DNA from: Paenibacillus sp. CF384
GTDB taxonomy: Bacteria > Bacillota > Bacilli > Paenibacillales > Paenibacillaceae
Assembly: GCF_900106745.1 (NCBI RefSeq)
Contig: NZ_FNNV01000003.1
Location: 186,001-250,000, forward strand
Length of the DNA stretch: 64,000 nt
Direction: 5' to 3'
Shown: one piece after another, positions 10,900 through 19,174 of the stretch
How positions within the stretch are numbered: position 1 is the first letter of the stretch
Layout: the number at the start of each line of letters is the position of its first letter
The notes under the pieces: model-generated
What the model saw: the letters and a program-made list of their open reading frames with translations, nothing else
What the model was told of the DNA's origin: nothing
The model's database searches: none
Translations under genes and position numbers: made by a program

Positions 10900-11718
10900 C
10901 TGTATAGGAACTTGAATTTCGAACATGACCTCGCTTGGATTATCGGTAATCGTAATGTCCACCTGCATGATTTGCAGCGCATTCCCCGTTATTTCGTAAT
11001 CATCCTCCTCAAGCTTGCGGCACAAGGCGTCGAGGCTCTCGCTGCGATTCCATAGCTCCCCATAATATCGGATGCAGGCGAACGATCCGGCGGGAATCGT
11101 AATCAGGTTCTCCTTCGGCACGGATGCAGCTCGCTTGGCCACGACGAAGATCGTAGACGGCGACTCGAATCGGCGAGCCTCCAAGTTTTCCTGTGACAGG
11201 AGGACGCCGAGTCTGTTGCTGGCAAGTAACGGAGCCGTCTCGGTAAGTCTGTTCTCCAGACCTAGCACGCCATAACAGAGCTCCAGGTTGCTGTTTATCT
11301 TCTGATGCAGCGTGAACAGCTTCCGGCGCCCCAGCTGACGAATAATGACGGCCGGGCTGTCTGCCTCGGCGATAATTTCTCGCAGGAAAGCCAGCTTATC
11401 CCGGATATTCTCCTCAAGCGCCTTCATTTCGTTCAGCTTATGGACGAGCTCCTCGTGTTTCGCTGCCAATATCTCGGTAGAATTCTTGATATTGCGTTCA
11501 TTGAAATATTGCTTCACTTCGTTTGTGTTCATCCCAAGCTGCCGCAGCTCTTTAATCGTGCCCAGCACCTCGTATTGAAAAATCGAATAGTACCTGTAGC
11601 CGGTATGAGGATCTACATACTGAGGCTTAAAGAGATCGATTCTGTCGTAATGACGCAGCGTTTCGGCAGAAATCCCGCGCAGCTGCGCCATTTCGCTAAT
11701 AGAGAGCCGTTCCTTCAT
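10861..11718 (-). CDS. MerR family regulator with effector-binding domain
   Basis: A 285-residue one-component activator. The N-terminal winged helix reads LSISEMAQLRGISAETLRHYDR and is followed by the GYRYYS wing and a long dimerisation coil (about residues 75-115). The C-terminal half resembles the GyrI/BmrR effector-binding domain, ending in strands VDITITDNPSEVMFEIQVP. The start at 11718 has AGGAG eight bases upstream; a longer frame to 11799 would cross its own promoter. It is divergent from the Rieske operon, whose promoter has MerR-type geometry, so it most likely controls that operon in response to a hydrophobic or aromatic compound. Confidence 0.88.
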   Translation of the reverse strand: MKERLSISEMAQLRGISAETLRHYDRIDLFKPQYVDPHTGYRYYSIFQYEVLGTIKELRQLGMNTNEVKQYFNERNIKNSTEILAAKHEELVHKLNEMKALEENIRDKLAFLREIIAEADSPAVIIRQLGRRKLFTLHQKINSNLELCYGVLGLENRLTETAPLLASNRLGVLLSQENLEARRFESPSTIFVVAKRAASVPKENLITIPAGSFACIRYYGELWNRSESLDALCRKLEEDDYEITGNALQIMQVDITITDNPSEVMFEIQVPIQKKTAAGAAHEPQ

Positions 11719-11756
11719 CGGAGAATCTCCTCTCTTTACTCCTACTTCACCACTCA

Positions 11757-11773
11757 TGTTATAAAATATAACA
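11757..11773. promoter_or_regulatory. Inverted repeat in the merR control region
   Basis: Perfect dyad TGTTATA-AAA-TATAACA. It lies between the two divergent promoters, overlaps the likely -10 region of merR, and may be a second operator or only an AT-rich promoter element. Confidence 0.45.
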
Positions 11774-11779
11774 TTGTGA

Positions 11780-11810
11780 TTGACTTTTGTGTAGCACAAA
11801 GGTTTACAAT
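11780..11810 (+). promoter_or_regulatory. MerR-type promoter and operator of the Rieske operon
   Basis: The -35 TTGACT (11780-11785) and -10 TACAAT (11805-11810) are separated by exactly 19 bases. The spacer holds a perfect dyad TTTGTG-TAG-CACAAA (11786-11800). A 19-20 base spacer with a central dyad is the hallmark of promoters that MerR proteins activate by DNA distortion. Confidence 0.85.
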
Positions 11811-11843
11811 CGCTTTAAGTTAATCGAGTGGAGGGAACGAACC

Positions 11844-12854
11844 ATGAAAAAGCGTGTATTATCCATCATCATGACATGCGTTATGGCAGGTTTGCTGCTC
11901 AGCAGCTGCGCGAACAACAATGGCGGCGGCACAGAGAAATCCAGTGATCCGCTAAAAATCGGCCTGAATCCGTTCCCGACTTATTTTCTCTGGTATGTGG
12001 CACAAGAGAAGGGATTCTTCGAGAAGCACGATGTGAATGTGGAGCTCGAATGGTTCCCTAGCTACAGCGACGGCTTGTCGGCTCTGAATTCCGGCAATGT
12101 AGATGCGAACAGCCAAACCCTCAGTGACACGCTGCCACCGGTTGGCAAAGGCATTAAACTGCAAATTCCAATGATCATTGATTACTCCGACGGCGCAGAT
12201 GGATTTGTTGTCGACCCCTCGGTTAAGAGTTTCGAAGATTTGAAGGGCAAGCGAATTGCAACAGAGCTCGGCACGGTGGACCAATTCTTCATGCTGACCG
12301 TCCTCAAGCAGCACGGTTTATCAGAAAAAGATATTAACTACTTCAATATGGCGATTGCGGACGCAGGTTCATCCTTCCTAGCGGGCAAAATCGACGCCGC
12401 TGTCATCTGGGAACCGTTCCTAAGTGAAACCTTAAGCTCCGGCAAGGGGAAGCTGCTCTTCTCCTCGAAAGAAACGCCGGGACTTCTGATGGACACGATC
12501 GCTTTCCGTGAAAGCATCATCAAAGATCGCCCGGAGGACGTGAAGAACGTCATGGCGGCTTGGTTCGATGCCGTAAGTTACCTAAAGGACAGTCCGGACG
12601 AGGCAATTGCCATTATGGCGAAACATGCGGAGATTACACCGGAGGAATTCAAGGTCTCCCTTGAAGGCGTGAAAGTATACGATTTGAACGATAATGTAGC
12701 CGCTCAGAAGGAAGAAGAGGCATATACCTCTGTAAAATATAACGGCGAGCAGGTCGGAGCTTTCCTGAAAGATTTGAAATTTATCGATGAGCTGCCCGAT
12801 ATGAGCAAGCTGTACAATCCATCTTTTATCAATCAACTGGCAGACGAGAAATAG
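11844..12854 (+). CDS. NMT1/SsuA-like substrate-binding lipoprotein
   Basis: A 336-residue ABC-type binding protein with a lipoprotein signal (lipobox LLSSC, Cys22). The mature part follows the SsuA/ThiY/NMT1 pattern: IGLNPFPTYFLWYVAQEKGFF near the N-terminus, then a short loop with LNSGNVDANSQTL and WEPFL. This family binds sulfonates, pyrimidine precursors, nitrate or small aromatics. ATG 11844 follows GGAGGG. It is the first gene of the MerR-controlled operon, but no permease or ATPase follows it, so it must use components encoded elsewhere or act as a sensor-type binding protein. The ligand is unknown. Confidence 0.85.
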   Translation: MKKRVLSIIMTCVMAGLLLSSCANNNGGGTEKSSDPLKIGLNPFPTYFLWYVAQEKGFFEKHDVNVELEWFPSYSDGLSALNSGNVDANSQTLSDTLPPVGKGIKLQIPMIIDYSDGADGFVVDPSVKSFEDLKGKRIATELGTVDQFFMLTVLKQHGLSEKDINYFNMAIADAGSSFLAGKIDAAVIWEPFLSETLSSGKGKLLFSSKETPGLLMDTIAFRESIIKDRPEDVKNVMAAWFDAVSYLKDSPDEAIAIMAKHAEITPEEFKVSLEGVKVYDLNDNVAAQKEEEAYTSVKYNGEQVGAFLKDLKFIDELPDMSKLYNPSFINQLADEK

Positions 12855-12867
12855 GGAGGAATTACGA

Positions 12868-13785
12868 ATGAATATTCTAGTAACCGGCGGTATGGGCTTC
12901 TTAGGTTCAAATCTGGTTCCGATGCTGCGAGAGCGCGACTATCGCGTCGTCAGCTACGACCGCAGAGTGAAGGATAACGGAGGTGATGAATCTCTCACCT
13001 ATGTACAAGGCGATTTGCTGGATTTGCCTCTTATTCTGGAGACGATCCGCACATATAAGATCGACCGCATCATTCATACGGCTGCCATCTCCCATCCCGT
13101 GACAGCCATCGATATTCCGTATCAGACGGTCATGACCAATGCGGTTGGCACGACGAATATCTTCGAAGCGGCTAGACTCTCTGGCATCAAACGAGTGGTT
13201 AACTTGAGCTCCGAGTACGCCTATGGTAACAATGCTGAACTAGGCACAGTGACGGAGGATGTACCGCTTCATCCGAGCGGCGTGTACGGTGCTACGAAGG
13301 TGTTTACGGAGAAGCTGGCATACGGTTATCGCAATCTGTACGGCTTGGAAATCCCGTCGCTGCGGCCGGGCTGGCTCTATGGGCCGGGACAATTTATGCA
13401 GTGCTACATGAAGGATTTGATCGTGAATGCAATCAAGGGAGTGCCGACCTATCTGAAGGAAGGCCGCGATTACGGCTTCCAGTATGTGCATGTGAAGGAC
13501 GTGGCGCAGGCATGCATCTGTGCGATGGAAGCAGAGAACATGAAGAGCTACGTATACAGCATAACGGCGGGCTATAAAACAACGTTTGGCGAGTTGATCA
13601 CATTCGTGCAGGAGTTATACCCGGATGCCGTAATTGAAGTCGGGGAAGGCCGATTCTCGGAATTGGATCATTATGGCACCTTCGATATTACGAAAGCACG
13701 TGAAGAAATCGGCTATGTGCCTGCGCGAGAATTCTATGAAAGTGTGCGTGCTTATGCGGGCTGGCTTGCGTTTAATCCTTACTAA
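12868..13785 (+). CDS. NAD-dependent epimerase/dehydratase family protein
   Basis: A 305-residue extended short-chain dehydrogenase. The Rossmann glycine motif GGMGFLGSNL lies at residues 7-16, and the catalytic pair is YGATK (Tyr and Lys separated by three residues) after the conserved Ser of NLSSEYAYG. The family includes UDP-sugar epimerases and dehydrogenases of ring-cleavage pathways. It sits 13 bases after the binding-protein gene and 26 before the dioxygenase alpha gene, so oxidation of a diol product or modification of the dioxygenase substrate is plausible, but the substrate cannot be deduced. Confidence 0.85.
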   Translation: MNILVTGGMGFLGSNLVPMLRERDYRVVSYDRRVKDNGGDESLTYVQGDLLDLPLILETIRTYKIDRIIHTAAISHPVTAIDIPYQTVMTNAVGTTNIFEAARLSGIKRVVNLSSEYAYGNNAELGTVTEDVPLHPSGVYGATKVFTEKLAYGYRNLYGLEIPSLRPGWLYGPGQFMQCYMKDLIVNAIKGVPTYLKEGRDYGFQYVHVKDVAQACICAMEAENMKSYVYSITAGYKTTFGELITFVQELYPDAVIEVGEGRFSELDHYGTFDITKAREEIGYVPAREFYESVRAYAGWLAFNPY

Positions 13786-13811
13786 CCCATAGAAGAGCGA
13801 GGTGCTAGACG

Positions 13812-15185
13812 ATGAAAACAGAAACGAAAGGTGCACCGGCATACAGTCATGCCAAATCGCTGCTCCGCGAAATGCGAGAGAGCTTAAAGGAAGGTATTAT
13901 CCCCGTAGGCATCTTCAATGACCGCGAGCTCTATGAGCTTGAAATGGAGAAAATTTTTACGAAAAAATGGATCTATGTCGGGCATGAATCGGAGATTCCG
14001 TCCGCGGGCGATTATGTGCTCCGCTATATTGGCGAAGACCCGTTCATCGTGAACCGTGACGAGTCCGGCGAAATAAGAGTCATGCTGGATGCCTGCGTGC
14101 ATCGCGGCGTTCGGGTATGCCGGGCGGAGAAAGGGAATGCTTCGCATTTTCGCTGTCCCTACCATGGATTTATATATAAAAACAACGGCAACCTCATCGG
14201 GATGCCGGCCCAGCAGCATGCGTACAACGGGCTGAACAAGAAGGATTGGGGTCTGCTGGAGGCGCGCTGCGATACGATTCACGGCTTGATTTTCGCATGC
14301 TTGGATAAGGAGACGCCGCCGCTCGAGGAATATCTTGCGGACAGTAAGTACTATCTGGATCTGCTGTTCGGGCTGCAGGATGAAGGGCTTGAAGTCATTG
14401 GCGAACCGCAGCGCTGGATTGTGAATGCGAATTGGAAGGTTGCGGCGGAGAACTTCAGCGGTGATGCGTATCATCTGATTTTCCTGCATCATTCCGCCTA
14501 TGAAGTGGGATCCTCGCCATTCTCCATGCTGGCGAATATGAACGGCGAACAAATTCTGGCCGGCAACGGACACTGCGTCGATATTTCGCTGGATAAGACA
14601 GAACAGGTCATTGAGATGCCTTACTGGAATTTTCCGCAGGAAATCGTCGATACCTTCCGTCTGGATCGGCTGGAGCCAAAGGGGCTTGAGATCGTTCGAG
14701 ACTCCAAGGAAATGCTCGGCAATATTTTTCCGAACAGCTCGTTTCTGCTCATGACCGTCACGCCAGAGCGGGATTTGCCTCCTGTCCCGTTCATCAGTAT
14801 GCGTCAGTGGCGTCCGAAGGGGCCTGACCAAATCGAAATATGGAATTGGTTCCTGATGTTTAAGAATACGCCACAGGCGTTCAAAGAAGCTTCTTATCGT
14901 GCCGGTTCAGCGACGTTTAGCTTGGCCGGAATATTCGAAATGGATGATTCGATGACTTGGGAGACCATTACGCAGACGGCAGGCAATCGGTTTGCGAAGA
15001 ACAATTTGAAGCTCAACTTCCAAATGGGGTTGAACGGAATGGGAAAGGCCAAACGAGACGAAGAATGGCCGCTCCCGGGGGTTGCCTATTATCCGCGATA
15101 TGGGGAAGGCAATCAGCGTTATTTCTATGAATCGTATGTGAATACAATGCTTGACGATGAAGATGATAATGGAGATGGAAACTAG
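13812..15185 (+). CDS. Rieske aromatic ring-hydroxylating dioxygenase, alpha subunit
   Basis: A 457-residue catalytic subunit. The Rieske [2Fe-2S] ligands are Cys95/His97 (CVH) and Cys115/His118 (CPYH). The mononuclear iron site is seen as Asp218, His221 and His226, with the same spacing as Asp205/His208/His213 of naphthalene dioxygenase, plus a later EMDD (residues 376-379) that supplies the third ligand. The beta subunit follows 23 bases downstream. The family adds both oxygen atoms of O2 to an aromatic ring or carries out demethylation. No ferredoxin or reductase gene is in the operon, so electrons must come from elsewhere. Confidence 0.92.
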   Translation: MKTETKGAPAYSHAKSLLREMRESLKEGIIPVGIFNDRELYELEMEKIFTKKWIYVGHESEIPSAGDYVLRYIGEDPFIVNRDESGEIRVMLDACVHRGVRVCRAEKGNASHFRCPYHGFIYKNNGNLIGMPAQQHAYNGLNKKDWGLLEARCDTIHGLIFACLDKETPPLEEYLADSKYYLDLLFGLQDEGLEVIGEPQRWIVNANWKVAAENFSGDAYHLIFLHHSAYEVGSSPFSMLANMNGEQILAGNGHCVDISLDKTEQVIEMPYWNFPQEIVDTFRLDRLEPKGLEIVRDSKEMLGNIFPNSSFLLMTVTPERDLPPVPFISMRQWRPKGPDQIEIWNWFLMFKNTPQAFKEASYRAGSATFSLAGIFEMDDSMTWETITQTAGNRFAKNNLKLNFQMGLNGMGKAKRDEEWPLPGVAYYPRYGEGNQRYFYESYVNTMLDDEDDNGDGN

Positions 15186-15208
15186 CATTGTGAGAGGAAG
15201 GGGCCGTT

Positions 15209-15757
15209 ATGGGAGAAGAAACCGTGATTGTTGAGCGTGGGACCGAGCAGCTGCTGCAAGAGGGGCAGAATTTCCTAATCCATGAGGCGGAGCTGCTGGA
15301 CAACGGAAACTATGCAGAATGGATGGCGCTGCTGACAAGCGATATCCGCTATCAAATTCCGATCAGGCTGACTCGTGAACGTCATGCGCCAAGTCCGTTC
15401 AGCGATCAAGCCTTTCATATGAACGAGAATCTGGCATCGATCCAGATGCGAGTAGAGCGGACATTCTCTGACTACAACTGGGCAGAGGATCCTCCGTCTC
15501 GAACGAGACATTTTCTGACGAACTTCAGGTTGGCCGATGTTCGAGAGAGCAGTGATGGTGCAGTTGAGATAGTCGTTCTTAGTAATTTACTGTTGTTTCG
15601 CAGTCGCTTTGACAGCCCGGCATACGACCTGGTATCGGGTGAACGTGAAGATACCATTCGGGAATGCGGCGGTGCAGGCGGCTGGAAGCTGTCGAGACGA
15701 TTCGTGCGGCTGGATCATACGACGATGGGAATAAGCAGCTTGGGTATTTTCTTGTAG
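15209..15757 (+). CDS. Ring-hydroxylating dioxygenase, beta subunit
   Basis: A 182-residue protein with the SnoaL-like cone fold of the small dioxygenase subunit: an N-terminal helix containing LIHEAELLDNGNYAEWMALL, then SRTRHFLTNFRL, and the C-terminal strand WKLSRRFVRLDHT. Beta subunits give structural support to alpha3beta3 hexamers and carry no metal site. AGAGGAAGGGG precedes the ATG. The stop codon lies directly at the ribosome site of the next gene, which indicates tight coupling. Confidence 0.9.
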   Translation: MGEETVIVERGTEQLLQEGQNFLIHEAELLDNGNYAEWMALLTSDIRYQIPIRLTRERHAPSPFSDQAFHMNENLASIQMRVERTFSDYNWAEDPPSRTRHFLTNFRLADVRESSDGAVEIVVLSNLLLFRSRFDSPAYDLVSGEREDTIRECGGAGGWKLSRRFVRLDHTTMGISSLGIFL

Positions 15758-15768
15758 GAGGTGACAGG

Positions 15769-16044
15769 ATGTCGGCAGATCAAGAGATTCGGATTGCCAA
15801 TGAATTCGCAAGTGTGACGGTTCGGAAGATTAGAACGCGCAACGGGGAGCGGCTCGAGATCGTATCCAATGGGCTCGGGTTGCAGGTTAGTTTGGATCCA
15901 TTGTCGCTGGAGAGTTTGACATGGCAGCATGCGGATATGTACTCTTCCCTGCTGCAGACACCGCTTGAACCGTATCCGTTCGGTGCGGAAGTTCCGGCGC
16001 CTGCCGCAAAATGCGAATGCAAGGAGGAGAGCGAGTCATGCTAA
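15769..16044 (+). CDS. Small protein of unknown function in the Rieske operon
   Basis: A 91-residue protein I do not recognise. It begins MSADQEIRIANEFASVTV, has an amphipathic beta-rich middle, and ends in a cysteine cluster KCECKEESESC (three Cys). The GGAGGTGA ribosome site overlaps the end of the beta-subunit gene, and its own 3' end overlaps the next start by seven bases, so it is clearly translated with its neighbours. The Cys tail could bind a metal, but it is too small for a plant-type ferredoxin and lacks that four-Cys pattern. Confidence 0.75.
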   Translation: MSADQEIRIANEFASVTVRKIRTRNGERLEIVSNGLGLQVSLDPLSLESLTWQHADMYSSLLQTPLEPYPFGAEVPAPAAKCECKEESESC

Positions 16045-16877
16045 CGTGTCAATCAGAAGGCATTTCTGTTTTTCAAAGCGAACTCTACCAGACCAACTGC
16101 TTTGTCATCGAGACGAACGATCTCGTCTTAATCGTAGATCCGAATTATTTGCCTTCGGAGCTTGCGATCATTCGGAAGCATGTGGATGCAGTGAAGGGAG
16201 ATCGACCGCTGTACCTGTTTTTTACCCATTCTGATTTTGATCATATCGTCGGTTATGGCTCCTTCACGGATTGCAGGATCATTGCGGGGTCTGCGTTTGC
16301 GAATCATCCGGATAAGGTGGAGCGGGTATCGGTTGTCGAGCGCTTGGATGATGAATTCTATATCAGCCGGCCATACCGTATCGAATTTCCGCGTGTAGAC
16401 CATGTCATTGAGCAAGAAGGCGAGCAGCTCACCATTGGTGAAACCGTTCTGACCTTCCGAACGGCATTCGGACATAACGGAGATGGATTGATGTGCCTCG
16501 TTGAACCATGCGGGGCACTCATTACCGGGGATTATGTGTCGGATATCGAATTCCCATTTGTGTTTGACACCTTCGCCGCATACCGAAGCACGCTGGAGAA
16601 GATTGTAACTTATGGATGGTCAGTCCCCGGTCTGCTATTGCTCCCCAGCCATGGCAGTGTGACGGCAGATCAAGATGAAATCTTGCATCGGGCCGAAGTT
16701 TCGGAACAATATCTGAGTCTTTGTGAAGAGCAGCTTGAGCTGGGAGAAGGAACGAGCCGCTTCGAGACCTTTATGGATCTGCAAGACTATCGGTTCAAAA
16801 TTGGATTCCGGAAGCGGCATGACGCGAATATGGTGCTGCTTGCGAACGAGCAGAGTTTGTTGCATAACTTGAAATAA
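16038..16877 (+). CDS. MBL-fold metallohydrolase
   Basis: A 279-residue metallo-beta-lactamase superfamily protein. Metal ligands visible are the THSDFDH motif (His64, Asp66, Asp68, His69), His146 in FGHNGDG, Asp165 in ITGDYV and His205 in LPSHGS. The second His of the usual HxHxDH motif is Asp here. AAGGAGGAGA precedes ATG 16038. It is the last gene of the Rieske operon. In this superfamily such enzymes cleave thioesters, lactones or esters; a role in opening an oxidised ring product is possible but not shown. Confidence 0.88.
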   Translation: MLTCQSEGISVFQSELYQTNCFVIETNDLVLIVDPNYLPSELAIIRKHVDAVKGDRPLYLFFTHSDFDHIVGYGSFTDCRIIAGSAFANHPDKVERVSVVERLDDEFYISRPYRIEFPRVDHVIEQEGEQLTIGETVLTFRTAFGHNGDGLMCLVEPCGALITGDYVSDIEFPFVFDTFAAYRSTLEKIVTYGWSVPGLLLLPSHGSVTADQDEILHRAEVSEQYLSLCEEQLELGEGTSRFETFMDLQDYRFKIGFRKRHDANMVLLANEQSLLHNLK

Positions 16878-16900
16878 TCAGAAAATTATGCGAATACCTC

Positions 16901-16929
16901 TTGAACTTTGTTCGGATGGACTCTATAAT
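16901..16929 (+). promoter_or_regulatory. Promoter of thrS leader
   Basis: TTGAAC (16901-16906), a 17-base spacer and TATAAT (16924-16929) form a strong sigma-A promoter just after the MBL gene. Confidence 0.85.
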
Positions 16930-16935
16930 ATGGAA

Positions 16936-17221
16936 CACAGCAACATAGCAGGCGAAGACCAAAGACATGATTCCCATACGTCAGGCTGCACAGAGAGAGG
17001 GGCGATTGCTGCAAGCTCCTTCCGTCCTGAGATGTGAGTTACCCCTTTGCAGCCGTAACATTGAACCCGTCGATTACGTGTCGCGGTTGTAAATGGCACC
17101 GATTAATCCCCGTTACCGGATGCTAAGAAGGACCCCGCGGCTGATCGCGATCGGCTGGGTCGAATTAGGGTGGAACCACGAGTCTGAACGCACTCGTCCC
17201 TTGGGACATGTGCGTTTTTTT
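16936..17221 (+). ncRNA. T-box leader of thrS
   Basis: The leader between the promoter and thrS contains the T-box core AGGGTGGAACCACG (17167-17180) followed by an intrinsic terminator (ACGCAC...GTGCGT, 17188-17215, then a T run). The base of stem I is GGCTGCA (16984-16990) pairing with TGCAGCC (17048-17054), and a GA-rich motif follows the first arm. ACC at 17041-17043 is the likely threonine specifier codon. Uncharged tRNA-Thr would stabilise the antiterminator and switch thrS on. Confidence 0.9.
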
Positions 17222-17251
17222 GCGTTCAATAAACCAATTGGAGGAAGACTC

Positions 17252-19174
17252 GTGGACAACAATGGGATTATGGTTAAGCTGCAAGACGGTAGTATAAGGA
17301 GCTTCGAGTCAGGAGTCTCGGTAGCGGATGTGGCAAAGGCAATCAGCTCAGCGCTCGGGAAGAACGCGGTAGCAGGCAAGGTGAACGGTAGAGAGGTTGA
17401 TTTAACTAATCGGCTTGAAGAGGATTGCGAGGTGGAGCTGATTACGCTCGATGGCGATGCTGGAGTGGCCATTCTCCGTCACAGCACAGCCCATCTGATG
17501 GCGCAGGCGATCAAGCGGATTTATGGTGAAGAGGCGGTGCAGTTGGGCGTAGGACCTGTTATCGAAGACGGATTCTATTACGATGTCGCGATTGAATGTC
17601 CGCTCACACCCGCTGATTTGCTTGCTATCGAGAAAGAAATGGATCGTATCGTACAGCAGAATCTGCCGATTGTAAGGCGAGTGGTTAGTCGTGCGGATGC
17701 ACTGGAATGGTTTGAATCGCAAGGAGAGTCCTTGAAGGTGGAGTTGATCCGTGACTTACCGGACTCGGCTGAGATCTCGATCTATGAGCAAGGCGAGTTC
17801 TCGGATCTATGCCGCGGACCTCATCTGCCATCCACTGGCCGGATTAAGGCGTTTAAGCTGTTGTCGGTAGCAGGAGCATACTGGCGGGGGGATGCCGAGA
17901 ATGCCGTATTACAACGGATTTACGGCACTGCGTTTCCGAAGAAATCGCAGCTTGACGAGCATCTGAGCATGCTTGAGGAAGCCAAGAAACGGGATCATCG
18001 CAAGTTAGGCAAAGAGCTCGGGCTGTTCATGTTCTCGGAAGAAGCGCCAGGCATGCCGTTCTATCTGCCTAAAGGTATGACAATTCGTAATGAACTGGAG
18101 CAGTTCTCCCGGCAACTGCAGCAGGAGCGCGATTATGAAGAGGTACGGACACCGCTTATGCTCAACCAGCGGCTGTGGGAGCAATCGGGGCATTGGGACC
18201 ACTACAAAGACAATATGTATTTCACTAAAGTTGATGAGACTGCCTTTGCGCTCAAGCCCATGAATTGTCCGGGGCATATGTTAGTATACAAAAACAGTCT
18301 GCACTCCTACCGCGAGCTGCCGATCCGAATCGCTGAATTCGGCCAAGTGCATCGCCATGAGTACTCCGGCGCGTTGAACGGCATGATGCGTGTACGGACA
18401 TTCTGTCAGGATGATGCCCATCTCTTCGTGAGGCTGGATCAAATCGAAGCTGAAATCGGCCGCGTTATATCGCTTATCGACGACATTTACGCCGTATTCG
18501 GTTTCGAATATCGGATTGAGCTCTCTACTCGGCCGGAGGATTCGATGGGGGAGCCGGAGCTGTGGGACCAAGCGGAAGCCGCGCTTGCACAGGTGCTGGA
18601 CAATCGCGGGATCGCATATCGCGTGAATGAAGGTGACGGCGCATTCTATGGGCCAAAGATCGATTTTCATATTCTCGATGCGCTGAAGAGAAGCTGGCAG
18701 TGCGCGACAATTCAGCTTGATTTTCAAATGCCGGAGAAATTCGATTTGTCGTATATCGGGGAGGATGGTCAGAAGCATCGTCCGATCGTCATCCACAGAG
18801 CTGTCTATGGATCGATTGACCGGTTCATCGGCATCTTGACTGAACATTATGCCGGAGCGTTCCCGCTGTGGCTGGCTCCAGTTCAGGTGAAGGTGATCCC
18901 GGTCTCAGGAATGGATCAAGACTACGCATATGAGTTGAAACGAAAACTTGAACAATCCGGTGTGCGTGTTGAAGTGGATCTTCGCAGCGAGAAATTAGGT
19001 TATAAAATTCGCGAGGCGCAGCTTGAGAAAGTACCGTATATGCTGGTGCTTGGTGAAGCGGAGCGCCATTCGAATACAGCAGCGGTAAGGCAGCGGGGGC
19101 ATGGCGACATCGGCTCCCTGCGCATAGAAGCCTTGATGGAACGGTTAAGCGAGGAGATAGCTGCGAAGAAGTAA
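17252..19174 (+). CDS. thrS: Threonyl-tRNA synthetase
   Basis: A 640-residue class II synthetase that charges tRNA-Thr. It has the N-terminal TGS domain (VKLQDGSIRSFESGVS), an editing domain, the catalytic core with the zinc-site Cys in MNCPGHM and motif 2 RVRTFCQDDAHLF, and the C-terminal anticodon domain (LAPVQVKVIPVSG). GTG 17252 is chosen because GGAGGA lies six bases upstream. The open frame continues back through the T-box leader to 17093, but this stretch is non-coding RNA. The T-box places expression under threonine starvation control. Some Bacillota have two ThrRS genes; which one this is cannot be told here. Confidence 0.95.
   Translation: MDNNGIMVKLQDGSIRSFESGVSVADVAKAISSALGKNAVAGKVNGREVDLTNRLEEDCEVELITLDGDAGVAILRHSTAHLMAQAIKRIYGEEAVQLGVGPVIEDGFYYDVAIECPLTPADLLAIEKEMDRIVQQNLPIVRRVVSRADALEWFESQGESLKVELIRDLPDSAEISIYEQGEFSDLCRGPHLPSTGRIKAFKLLSVAGAYWRGDAENAVLQRIYGTAFPKKSQLDEHLSMLEEAKKRDHRKLGKELGLFMFSEEAPGMPFYLPKGMTIRNELEQFSRQLQQERDYEEVRTPLMLNQRLWEQSGHWDHYKDNMYFTKVDETAFALKPMNCPGHMLVYKNSLHSYRELPIRIAEFGQVHRHEYSGALNGMMRVRTFCQDDAHLFVRLDQIEAEIGRVISLIDDIYAVFGFEYRIELSTRPEDSMGEPELWDQAEAALAQVLDNRGIAYRVNEGDGAFYGPKIDFHILDALKRSWQCATIQLDFQMPEKFDLSYIGEDGQKHRPIVIHRAVYGSIDRFIGILTEHYAGAFPLWLAPVQVKVIPVSGMDQDYAYELKRKLEQSGVRVEVDLRSEKLGYKIREAQLEKVPYMLVLGEAERHSNTAAVRQRGHGDIGSLRIEALMERLSEEIAAKK

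Noticed and set aside
13884-14831. 315-codon frame antisense to the Rieske alpha subunit
   Set aside because: Shadow frame; the Rieske and iron-site residues are on the plus strand.
17093-17251. Upstream extension of thrS
   Set aside because: The open frame covers the T-box and its terminator; the GTG at 17252 has the ribosome site.
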